This document shows positions 1-5,858 of a stretch of DNA of 6,192 nt, in pieces. A program made the position numbers and the translations under genes. Below the pieces are notes generated by a model that was not told where the DNA came from, did not search any database, and saw nothing but the letters and a program-made list of their open reading frames with translations. The stretch is from assembly GCA_946999785.1 (NCBI GenBank), contig CAMQEO010000067.1, positions 1-6,192 on the forward strand. Reading direction: 5' to 3'. Each line of letters begins with the position of its first letter. Positions within the stretch are counted from its first letter, which is position 1. The stretch is from an uncultured Atopobium sp. (GTDB lineage Bacteria > Actinomycetota > Coriobacteriia > Coriobacteriales > Atopobiaceae).

Positions 1-3
1 CGT

Positions 4-735
4 ATGCCTCGTATAGGCATCACTACCAGAAACCTTTGTGCAACAGATGAATACGCAGCCTTAGGCGTTTATATTCGTGCAATTAGTGCATGTGGAGCGG
101 CTCCTATGCTTTTACCAGTTACAAGTGATGTTGCTGTAATAGACGCATACCTTGAAGGCGTTGACGCTGTGCTCATTACAGGCGGCGACGATGTTAATCC
201 TGCACTCTATCATGAAGAAGCACTTGCGCAAACCCAACTTCCCCACGACGACCTTGATACCTACGAAGCTTTGCTTATTTCTAAAGCGATTGAGCGTGAT
301 ATGTGCGTGTTTGGAATTTGTCGCGGTATTCAGATTATGAACTGCGTGTTTGGAGGAACACTGTATCAGGATATCCCCACGCAATTACCTAACGCTCATA
401 CACACAGTATGCGTCCGCCTTATTTTAAGCCGTGGCACACCGTGTCAATTGTACAAGCAACTCCTTTAGCAAAGCTTTGGGAAGAGCACATTTTGCTTAC
501 GCATAACCATGTTGGCGTAAATAGCAGGCATCATCAGGCACTCAAGGACTTAGGTGCTGGATTTGTTCCTATGGCGTTCTCTGATGATAATCTTATCGAA
601 GCGGTGTATATGCCTGATAAAACCTTTGTTCAGGCTGTTCAGTGGCACCCTGAACTTATGTGCTTTGATTATCCAGAACATATGCAGCTTATCCAAAACT
701 TTGTAAACGCAGCGCGAGATCATATGGACGCATAG
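4..735 (+). CDS. Gamma-glutamyl-gamma-aminobutyrate hydrolase family (PuuD-like, peptidase C26) class I glutamine amidotransferase
   Basis: A 243-residue cytosolic hydrolase with the class I glutamine amidotransferase fold. Visible motifs are an N-terminal strand with PRIGITT (2-8), the oxyanion-loop motif ITGGDDVNP (58-66), the nucleophile elbow FGICRG with Cys106, a conserved NSRHHQ segment (173-178), and QWHPE with His215 and Glu217 completing the Cys-His-Glu triad. The length matches stand-alone PuuD-type enzymes (about 240-250 residues), and no synthetase domain is fused. Known members hydrolyse gamma-glutamyl amide bonds, for example gamma-glutamyl-GABA in putrescine breakdown, releasing glutamate. 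The true substrate here cannot be read from sequence, and no putrescine genes are visible beside it. The ATG at 4 fits the usual family N-terminus (PxIGITT), but only three bases lie upstream, so the ribosome-binding site and any longer start are outside view. It is convergent with the aminotransferase gene and is followed by a terminator about 95 bp after its stop. Confidence 0.9.
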   Translation: MPRIGITTRNLCATDEYAALGVYIRAISACGAAPMLLPVTSDVAVIDAYLEGVDAVLITGGDDVNPALYHEEALAQTQLPHDDLDTYEALLISKAIERDMCVFGICRGIQIMNCVFGGTLYQDIPTQLPNAHTHSMRPPYFKPWHTVSIVQATPLAKLWEEHILLTHNHVGVNSRHHQALKDLGAGFVPMAFSDDNLIEAVYMPDKTFVQAVQWHPELMCFDYPEHMQLIQNFVNAARDHMDA

Positions 736-828
736 GCGCTTAGGCGCGAACGACAAGACAGCAGACACGCGTATAGGCGTGCAAACATGCAGTCGCGCAT
801 ACAGACGCATAAACCCAAACTAACCAAC
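736..828. other. Structured 3' untranslated stretch with repeated TAGGCG motifs
   Basis: This is the gap between the amidotransferase stop codon and its terminator. It is rich in variants of a short motif: ATAGGCG at 732-738 (overlapping the stop codon), TTAGGCG at 740-746 shifted by one base, and ATAGGCG at 773-779. An imperfect hairpin can form from GTATAGGCGTGC (771-782) and the complementary-like GCAGTCGCGCATAC (789-802). No gene start with a ribosome-binding site is present. The function is unknown and it may be only a transcribed 3' tail. Confidence 0.3.
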
Positions 829-855
829 AAAACCGGGCACAAGGCCCGGTTTTTT
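829..855 (+). terminator. Rho-independent terminator, possibly bidirectional
   Basis: A perfect 10-bp stem, AAAACCGGGC (829-838) with GCCCGGTTTT (844-853), closes a 5-nt ACAAG loop. On the plus strand it runs directly into six T residues (850-855). It would end the amidotransferase transcript. Read on the minus strand, the stem is followed by four T residues, so it may also stop transcripts arriving from the convergent aminotransferase gene. Confidence 0.88.
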
Positions 856-870
856 GTTAAGCGGATATCC

Positions 871-911
871 CGCGTTACCGTTAGTACGTACGTTATTTGA
901 ACGTAAACGCG
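871..911. repeat. Interrupted inverted repeat between the convergent genes
   Basis: CGCGTTACCGTT (871-882) and AACGTAAACGCG (900-911) pair at 10 of 12 positions around a 17-bp spacer. The spacer contains the perfect palindrome GTACGTAC (884-891). It lies just past the stop of the minus-strand aminotransferase gene. There is no T-run after either arm, so it is not a typical intrinsic terminator. It may be an mRNA 3' structure or a protein site. Confidence 0.4.
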
Positions 912-926
912 CTTACAACGATATAT

Positions 927-2486
927 TTATTGATGATACGAAGTTAAAAAGCTCGCAATTTTGCCAAGAGCGTCGGAAAGCGTTTGCAAACGTGGCAAAT
1001 ATACGATTCTAAAATAACCTGGTGTTTCCCAGTTGAAACCTTTTCCATGCACAATAAGCACGCGTTTCTCGCGCAACAAATCCAGGGCAAATTGTTCATC
1101 ATCGCTGATATTAAACTTTTTCTTATCAAGGTGAGCAAACATATAAAACGCGGCGTCGGGTTTTACTACCGAAACACCTTCCATGTTGCAAAGAGCGTTA
1201 TACGTAAATTCGCGCTGTTCGTAAACACGTCCACCTGGGGCAATATAATTTTCTACGCTTTGATATCCACCCAAAGCTGTTTGAACAATAGACTGTGCAG
1301 GAACGTTTGAACACAGGCGCATGTTGGAAAGCATGTTAATGCCCATAATGTAGTCGCGTGCAATTGATTTATTTCCCGATAGCGTCATCCATCCAATACG
1401 ATATCCTGCAATCATATGCGATTTTGAAAGACCGCTAAACGTAACACAGAACAAATCGGGCGCAAGCGACGCAATTGAAATATGCTTTTTATCGTCCATA
1501 ACAAGTCGGTCATAAATTTCATCAGAAAAAATCATCAAATTGAACTCACGCGCAAGTTCAACAATATCTTCAAGTACTTCGCGTGAATACAGAACGCCTG
1601 TAGGATTATTGGGATTGATAATAACAAGAGCCTTGGTACGAGGCGTAATTTTAGAGCGTATATCGTTAATATCAGGATACCAATGAGCCTGTTCGTCGCA
1701 CAGATAATGAACTGCAGTACCACCAGCAAGCGTTGCACACGCGGTCCACAATGGATAATCGGGGCTAGGAACCAAAATTTCATCGCCGGTGTCCAATAAT
1801 GCCTGCATAGAAAGGTTAATAAGCTCGGATACGCCATTTCCCGTGTAAATATCTTCCATCGAAACGTTAGGAATGCCACGGAGCTGATCGTATTGCATGA
1901 TGGCTTTGCGCGCGGAAAAAAGTCCACGACTATCAGAGTAGCCTTCGCAATCGGTTAATTGCTGACGCATATCGTAAATGACCTCATCAGGCGCCCTAAA
2001 TCCAAACGGCGCAGGATTTCCGATATTAAGCTTAAGCACGTGAACGCCGCTTGCTTCCATACGATATGCCTCATCTACCACAGGGCCACGCACATCATAC
2101 AAAACGTTATCAAGCTTGGATGATTTCTTAAAGCTGCGACATGGCTTTTTAGGTTTTGGCGTATGAGTGGAAGTTGCAACGACATGGTCATGCTCTACAT
2201 GAGAGCTGCTCTGCGCCTTGCGTAAGCTATCTTGCGCGTTAGAAGCTTTAAGTAAAGGCGCGCTTAGAAGATCATCGGCAGTACAGTTAAGCAACTGAGC
2301 AAGCGTTTGAACCATATCATAGCGAGGAAGCGACTTGCCACTAACATACTGGCTCAGCTGACTTTTACCAAGTTTAACATTCCTTTGACGTGCACGTTCA
2401 ATGAGATCGATTTGGCGAAGACCTGCTTGTTTCATAAAATGTACCAATTGTTGCGTAAATATTGGTGTAACAAGAGATGTAGTCAT
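927..2486 (-). CDS. alaA: XRE-type helix-turn-helix fused to AlaA-type alanine (glutamate-pyruvate) aminotransferase
   Basis: A 519-residue fusion. Residues about 10-74 form an XRE/Cro-like helix-turn-helix (LRQIDLIERA, then KSQLSQYVSGKSLPRYDMVQ, then TADDLL). Residues about 75-118 are a polar Ser/His/Thr/Lys-rich linker. From about 120 to the end is a full fold-type I PLP aminotransferase of about 400 residues. It closely resembles E. coli AlaA (YfbQ) as recalled: SKLDNVLYDVRGPV, LNIGNPAPFGF, GNGVSELI, INPNNPTG (290-297), SDEIYD with the PLP-ring Asp322 and Tyr325, FSGLSK with the Schiff-base Lys355, AGYRIGW with Arg363, and YFRIV with substrate-carboxylate Arg493. All key catalytic residues are present, so activity is expected: glutamate plus pyruvate to 2-oxoglutarate plus alanine. 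The ATG at 2486 is preferred over an in-frame GTG at 2519 because it has GAGGGGA 8 nt upstream. Whether the HTH binds DNA and regulates this gene is inference. A terminator separates it from fprA, so it probably has its own promoter. Confidence 0.9.
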   Translation of the reverse strand: MTTSLVTPIFTQQLVHFMKQAGLRQIDLIERARQRNVKLGKSQLSQYVSGKSLPRYDMVQTLAQLLNCTADDLLSAPLLKASNAQDSLRKAQSSSHVEHDHVVATSTHTPKPKKPCRSFKKSSKLDNVLYDVRGPVVDEAYRMEASGVHVLKLNIGNPAPFGFRAPDEVIYDMRQQLTDCEGYSDSRGLFSARKAIMQYDQLRGIPNVSMEDIYTGNGVSELINLSMQALLDTGDEILVPSPDYPLWTACATLAGGTAVHYLCDEQAHWYPDINDIRSKITPRTKALVIINPNNPTGVLYSREVLEDIVELAREFNLMIFSDEIYDRLVMDDKKHISIASLAPDLFCVTFSGLSKSHMIAGYRIGWMTLSGNKSIARDYIMGINMLSNMRLCSNVPAQSIVQTALGGYQSVENYIAPGGRVYEQREFTYNALCNMEGVSVVKPDAAFYMFAHLDKKKFNISDDEQFALDLLREKRVLIVHGKGFNWETPGYFRIVYLPRLQTLSDALGKIASFLTSYHQ

Positions 2487-2494
2487 AGTAGTGC

Positions 2495-2501
2495 TCCCCT
2501 C
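2495..2501 (-). promoter_or_regulatory. Ribosome-binding site that fixes the alaA-fusion start
   Basis: On the minus strand GAGGGGA stands 8 nt before the ATG at 2486-2484. The alternative in-frame GTG at 2519 has only a GGTAGG-like stretch abutting it, which is too close for a normal Shine-Dalgarno. This supports the shorter, 519-residue product. Confidence 0.75.
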
Positions 2502-2504
2502 ATA

Positions 2505-2561
2505 GGTGCAACACAGCACCCTACCTGCAAAGCATTGAAGTGTTGTACAACCTTTGTGCAG
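2505..2561 (-). promoter_or_regulatory. Cluster of small dyads upstream of the HTH-aminotransferase gene, candidate operator region
   Basis: The leader holds the perfect 10-bp palindrome GTTGTACAAC (2542-2551). A related half-site TTGTGCAG (2554-2561) sits two bases further upstream. A 5-bp inverted repeat, GGTGC (2505-2509) and GCACC (2516-2520), lies closer to the start. On the minus strand a TATTAT box at 2576-2571 could serve as a -10 element, but I see no good -35 partner for it. Autoregulation by the encoded XRE domain is a natural guess and is not shown. Confidence 0.35.
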
Positions 2562-2610
2562 AGCAAAAAAATAATAAGCTTACACATCAACGCATCATAC
2601 AACGCCATAC

Positions 2611-2640
2611 AAAAACCCTGAGCTCAAATTGAACTCAGGG
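2611..2640 (-). terminator. Rho-independent terminator after fprA
   Basis: On the minus strand, CCCTGAG (2640-2634) pairs with CTCAGGG (2622-2616) and the RNA continues into TTTTT (2615-2611). The stem can extend past one mismatch by about three more pairs inside the loop. The orientation fits termination of the flavodiiron protein transcript before the HTH-aminotransferase gene. On the plus strand no T-run follows. Confidence 0.8.
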
Positions 2641-2655
2641 TCTATTGTACTACAG

Positions 2656-2685
2656 AGTTCATTTTATAATCACCTAAAATGAACT
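2656..2685. repeat. Perfect 11-bp AT-rich inverted repeat
   Basis: AGTTCATTTTA (2656-2666) and TAAAATGAACT (2675-2685) are exact reverse complements around the 8-bp spacer TAATCACC. It lies 33 bp past the fprA stop and 15 bp before the terminator stem. On the plus strand it is followed by TTTATT and on the minus strand by CTGTAG, so it is at best a weak terminator. It may act as an mRNA 3'-end stabilising hairpin or as a protein-binding site. Confidence 0.6.
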
Positions 2686-2718
2686 TTTATTGACCTTGTA
2701 TGCACCATGCACCAAAGG

Positions 2719-3930
2719 CTAAGCGTGCTCATTAACAGCTAATACAAGCGCATCAGCAAGTTTCTCCAGCTCAGTGAGGGTGTCTTCTTTGGGCGCAGAA
2801 TGAATCGTTACGCGCGGTTCTAGAATCGTGATGTTTTTAAGACTTTCAAGCTCCTTAGCCATCAATGAGCCTGACAAAGGACCCCAGGTACCATTTTCGA
2901 TAAGACCAACACAACGATTACGCAAATTATGCGTTTTGATATCGTGTAGCAAAAAATGCATGCGATCAAAAACCCCTAAATTATATGTTGCTGCAGCAAA
3001 TACCCATGTAGAATACTCAAATGCACGGGAAAGCATTTCGGATAAATCGGTTTTTGATACATCAAACACACGTACGTTTCTTATGCCTTTTTCTGAAAGC
3101 TTTACCGACAGAATGTCCGCCGCATTTTCGGTCCCGCTATACACAGAGCCATAAAAGATAGCAACCGAATTGGTTTCGGGTGTATAGGTAGACCATTTTT
3201 CATAACGATCAATAAGCATATTAAAATCTTGTCTCCACACAAAGCCGTGCAAAGGACAAATATATGAAATATCTAAACGAGAGGCTTTCTTTAACAGCGC
3301 ATGTGTTTGTGGACCGTATTTCCCCACAATATTGGTGTAGTACCTGCGCGTTTCATCTGACCAATCCTTTTCCCAGTCTACTTCATCGGCAAAAAGACTA
3401 CCGTGCATAGCGCCATATGCCCCAAACGCATCGGCAGCAAAAAGGACATGATCAGTTGTGTCATAGGTTACCATTACTTCTGGCCAATGAACCATAGGAG
3501 CCATGATGAAACGCAAAACGTGTTTGCCCAGCGACAAGGTATCGTTCTCTTTAACCACCAGTGCTCGACTTTGAACATCAAAATCGTAAAACTGTTCCAT
3601 CATGCGAAATGCTTTTTGCGTGGCAACAATTTTCATATTAGGAAATTTTTCGACCAAATACGGAATAGCCGCACAGTGATCTGGCTCCATATGGTCAACT
3701 ATCATATAATCAAGGGGTCTGCCGTTTAATACGTGATCAAGATTGTCATGAAACTGATGCTCTACCGCTGCGTCAATGCCATCCATAAGACAGGTTTTAT
3801 TGTCCATGATGACATAATTGTTATACGACATTCCTGCAGGTACACGATAGGTGTTTTCAAAAAATTCAAGACGACGATCTTGCGCACCTGTCCACCAAAT
3901 ATCATCTACCACCTTACGCACGTTATACAT
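2719..3930 (-). CDS. fprA: A-type flavodiiron protein (O2 and/or NO reductase)
   Basis: A 403-residue cytosolic flavoprotein with the class A flavodiiron layout. The N-terminal metallo-beta-lactamase-like domain (about 1-250) carries the complete diiron ligand set: His80, Glu82, Asp84 and His85 in DHMEPDH, His148 in APMVHWPE, Asp167 in FAADAFG, and His228 in CPLHGF. The C-terminal flavodoxin domain (about 254-400) has the FMN phosphate loop FYGSVYSGTENAA (259-271), the AAATYNLGVF segment (312-321) and ENGTWGP (345-351). The length is normal for class A, with no C-terminal rubredoxin or flavin reductase fusion, so it needs an external electron donor such as rubredoxin, which is not seen here. 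Known members reduce O2 to water and/or NO to N2O in anaerobes without energy conservation; which substrate prevails cannot be told from sequence. The ATG at 3930 has a strong AGGGAGG site. It lies 153 bp downstream of brnQ on the same strand and is followed by its own terminator. Confidence 0.95.
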   Translation of the reverse strand: MYNVRKVVDDIWWTGAQDRRLEFFENTYRVPAGMSYNNYVIMDNKTCLMDGIDAAVEHQFHDNLDHVLNGRPLDYMIVDHMEPDHCAAIPYLVEKFPNMKIVATQKAFRMMEQFYDFDVQSRALVVKENDTLSLGKHVLRFIMAPMVHWPEVMVTYDTTDHVLFAADAFGAYGAMHGSLFADEVDWEKDWSDETRRYYTNIVGKYGPQTHALLKKASRLDISYICPLHGFVWRQDFNMLIDRYEKWSTYTPETNSVAIFYGSVYSGTENAADILSVKLSEKGIRNVRVFDVSKTDLSEMLSRAFEYSTWVFAAATYNLGVFDRMHFLLHDIKTHNLRNRCVGLIENGTWGPLSGSLMAKELESLKNITILEPRVTIHSAPKEDTLTELEKLADALVLAVNEHA

Positions 3931-3936
3931 ACGTAT

Positions 3937-3943
3937 CCTCCCT
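3937..3943 (-). promoter_or_regulatory. Strong ribosome-binding site of fprA
   Basis: AGGGAGG on the minus strand lies 6 nt before the ATG at 3930-3928. It is close to the full anti-Shine-Dalgarno complement, suggests efficient translation, and supports this start. Confidence 0.8.
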
Positions 3944-4052
3944 TATACCACCTGCGCAACAAGAGGCGACACAGAATGGTGTGAGTTGAATAAAACAAAG
4001 TATCAGTGCGCTTAAAAACCCTCTCCAGCTTTCAACCGCATTGCATACAGCA

Positions 4053-4081
4053 ATTATATAACCATAAAAGCAAGTTTTAGA
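4053..4081 (-). promoter_or_regulatory. Possible fprA promoter
   Basis: On the minus strand a perfect TATAAT (4058-4053) is preceded, 17 bp upstream, by TCTAAA (4081-4076), a poor -35 match. It would give a leader of about 115 nt before fprA. It sits immediately after the brnQ stop. No convincing brnQ terminator is visible in 3931-4083, so read-through from brnQ is also possible. Other content here is a 5-bp dyad ATTGC/GCAAT (4040-4054). Confidence 0.3.
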
Positions 4082-4083
4082 AA

Positions 4084-5565
4084 TTACAGCGTTGAACGCC
4101 GAACATAGGCGCGAACTTGTTGGAATACATATGTACAGATAAATGCCAGCAAAGTAATGATCGTCCATTCAAGATGCAAATCGGCGAGTGGTACAAAATC
4201 AAATGGAAGTGTAAATGTTGTAAAGAACATATCGCGAATTACCACGATACTTGTCTCTAGTGCGCATACTAAACAGGCAATTTGATAAGGTAACCAGGTA
4301 TCAGCAGGCAGCGTGGCGCGTTTTCTCTTAGTGTAGGAGGTAATGAGAGCCATTGCGATGATACAAACCGCCAACGGGTACATAATCGTTAAAATTTGTA
4401 CAGAATAATTTAATATTGCAGATAATCCAACATTAGCCAAAACAAACGAAACAAAACATACCGCACGTAGAGCCCAGCGAAAGCGTGGACCTTCACTTGT
4501 CTTGGCAAAATATTCACCTGCCGCACACGAAAGTGTCATACATACGTTTAGACACGCAATAGTAAAAATTGCAGCTACAATTAAGGAACCCCATGAACCA
4601 AATTGAAATGCTGCAGCAGATGCAATAATGGAAGCGCCTTGATCGAAGTGTTGAGTTGTTCCCGACATACACCTACCAACAAAGGCAAAACCTGCATATA
4701 TGCACATCATAAGTGCACCAGCTATGCAGCCTGATTTTATAACTTGACGAACAACAGCTTCTTGCTTGGTAATACCTTGCTCTTTAATGTAAGGAATTAA
4801 AATAGAACCAAAGATAAATGCTCCGAAAACATCCATAGTTTGATAGCCACAAATAAAACCTTGCGCAAACGAATAGAGTCCTGATTCTAAAGCGTTTGAA
4901 TGTTCAACAATAACATGCTCCTGTGAAAAGGCAGAAAAAGAATTAACAATTTGAGGTGGTGTACTTGGACGTTGAAAGAAAAACGAACCAATAAGTGTAA
5001 CCATAAGAATCAATAAGCATGGCCCCGAAATTTTTCCCATGATATTTGTTAAACTTCCTGGATGAACTGCGCAGCTGTAAGCAACAACAAAGAACAGCGC
5101 GGAAAACAATATCAACATGAATGCACTCACCAGTAAATCTATATGTGTAGCAGCTACTTGAGCTTGACCAACTAATGAACACGCAGCTGTACACACAACA
5201 GATAAGGGAGCTGCAAGCCCCTGCATCAATGGTTTAGCCATTTCGTATGCACATGCGGCGGTACGCGGCACAATCATGCAAGGACCTAATGTTAAAAATA
5301 CTAAAAGCGTAAAAATTTTGCTAAAAAGAGGTGAAATATGCATTGAGATCGTAGCAGGAGATCCCACCAAACACAACGCAATAAGTGCCAGCATTGGCAA
5401 TCCAACACCCGAAATGAAAAAACCAGCAAGTACCCATAGAACATCACGCCCTGCGTTAGCTCCTATATAAGGTGCAAGAATAAGATTTCCAGCACCAAAA
5501 TACATAGCAAACAAAGCTGTTGCTATTACAAATGTTCTCCGTACATCACGAAATGAAAAGTTCAA
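4084..5565 (-). CDS. brnQ: BrnQ-family branched-chain amino acid carrier (LIV-II)
   Basis: A 493-residue, very hydrophobic inner-membrane protein with about 12 predicted membrane segments (roughly 10-30, 42-66, 82-100, 120-135, 142-164, 181-197, 231-258, 276-298, 325-350, 364-386, 388-410 and 425-482 as one or two). Family hallmarks are FAMYFGAGNLI (19-29) in the first helix, TLGPCMIVPRTA (92-103), and GYQTMDVFGAFIFG (240-253). Known BrnQ proteins import leucine, isoleucine and valine by Na+ or H+ symport. The product is somewhat longer than the usual 430-450 residues, with extra length in loops around 198-230 and at the C-terminus (about 445-493). The start is TTG at 5565: a TAA lies in frame four codons upstream, AAGG sits 7 nt before it, and the next internal Met (21) would remove the first helix. 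It is transcribed divergently from the 5859 gene and precedes fprA on the same strand. Confidence 0.92.
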   Translation of the reverse strand: MNFSFRDVRRTFVIATALFAMYFGAGNLILAPYIGANAGRDVLWVLAGFFISGVGLPMLALIALCLVGSPATISMHISPLFSKIFTLLVFLTLGPCMIVPRTAACAYEMAKPLMQGLAAPLSVVCTAACSLVGQAQVAATHIDLLVSAFMLILFSALFFVVAYSCAVHPGSLTNIMGKISGPCLLILMVTLIGSFFFQRPSTPPQIVNSFSAFSQEHVIVEHSNALESGLYSFAQGFICGYQTMDVFGAFIFGSILIPYIKEQGITKQEAVVRQVIKSGCIAGALMMCIYAGFAFVGRCMSGTTQHFDQGASIIASAAAFQFGSWGSLIVAAIFTIACLNVCMTLSCAAGEYFAKTSEGPRFRWALRAVCFVSFVLANVGLSAILNYSVQILTIMYPLAVCIIAMALITSYTKRKRATLPADTWLPYQIACLVCALETSIVVIRDMFFTTFTLPFDFVPLADLHLEWTIITLLAFICTYVFQQVRAYVRRSTL

Positions 5566-5576
5566 AGCCTTACCTT
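5566..5576 (-). promoter_or_regulatory. Ribosome-binding site supporting the TTG start of brnQ
   Basis: The minus strand reads TAAGGTAAGGCT before TTG. The AAGG 7 nt upstream is the plausible Shine-Dalgarno, and a second AAGG is only 2 nt away. The first TAA is in frame with brnQ, so no start further upstream is possible. Confidence 0.6.
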
Positions 5577-5626
5577 ACTCTTTACCTACAATTAAAATCT
5601 TTGATACATATACAAACTAAGCGCAG

Positions 5627-5655
5627 ACTATACCTCATGACTCTAAGCGTGTAAT
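5627..5655 (-). promoter_or_regulatory. Candidate sigma70-type promoter for brnQ
   Basis: On the minus strand ATTACA (5655-5650) and TATAGT (5632-5627) are separated by exactly 17 bp, and the implied transcript start near 5620 gives a leader of about 55 nt. The match is four of six bases at -35 and five of six at -10. No attenuator or T-box-like structure is evident in this short leader. Confidence 0.4.
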
Positions 5656-5769
5656 AGGTGTTATTCCCAATTTTGCAGTGAACGCTCACGAAGGCGCATC
5701 CTACACATAAGCGCATGATTGAGCTGTTCTACCAACTTGCAAAAGTACGCTACAATAATGCGAAAGTAA

Positions 5770-5797
5770 TTGTATCGTAAAACTAATTATTTATAAT
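5770..5797 (+). promoter_or_regulatory. Candidate promoter for the membrane-anchored protein gene
   Basis: TTGTAT (5770-5775) and a perfect TATAAT (5792-5797) are spaced by 16 bp. The start of transcription would fall near 5804, giving a leader of about 55 nt before the ATG at 5859. The surrounding sequence is strongly AT-rich, as expected for a promoter. Confidence 0.5.
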
Positions 5798-5846
5798 AGT
5801 TGTTATGGTGCTACAACAAATGTGCTCATCTCTGTGTTTTGGACAT

Positions 5847-5853
5847 AAAGGAG
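5847..5853 (+). promoter_or_regulatory. Strong ribosome-binding site for the 5859 gene
   Basis: AAAGGAG ends 5 nt before the ATG at 5859. This fixes the start of a reading frame that is cut by the window edge. Confidence 0.8.
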
Positions 5854-5858
5854 CAAGT

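Noticed and set aside
736..900. Open frame continuing past the amidotransferase TAG to a TGA, suggesting stop-codon read-through
   Set aside because: The extension is Arg-rich, runs through the terminator hairpin and resembles no family end; the 243-residue product is already full length for PuuD-like enzymes.
984..1310. Plus-strand open frame of 108 codons opposite the aminotransferase
   Set aside because: It lies wholly antisense to conserved AlaA sequence, has no family resemblance and no good ribosome-binding site.
927..2486. Assignment as a MocR/GabR-type transcription factor
   Set aside because: The N-terminal domain is XRE-like and not a GntR winged helix, and the C-terminal domain matches catalytic AlaA closely, so MocR membership is not supported.
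2307..2621. Plus-strand open frame of 104 codons opposite the HTH domain and leader
   Set aside because: It is the complement of conserved HTH coding sequence and passes through the dyad region and terminator, so it is best read as a shadow frame.
2665..2670. Perfect TATAAT on the plus strand inside the inverted repeat
   Set aside because: The only -35-like element (TTGTAC at 2645-2650) is 14 bp away, and no plus-strand gene with a ribosome-binding site lies downstream.
4106..4116. TAGGCGCGAAC shared exactly with 741-751
   Set aside because: An 11-base match is expected by chance in a window of this size, and the copy here is explained by brnQ coding sequence.
5566..5660. T-box or amino-acid attenuator in the brnQ leader
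   Set aside because: The leader from the best candidate promoter is only about 55 nt, with no T-box consensus, leader peptide run of branched-chain codons or terminator hairpin.
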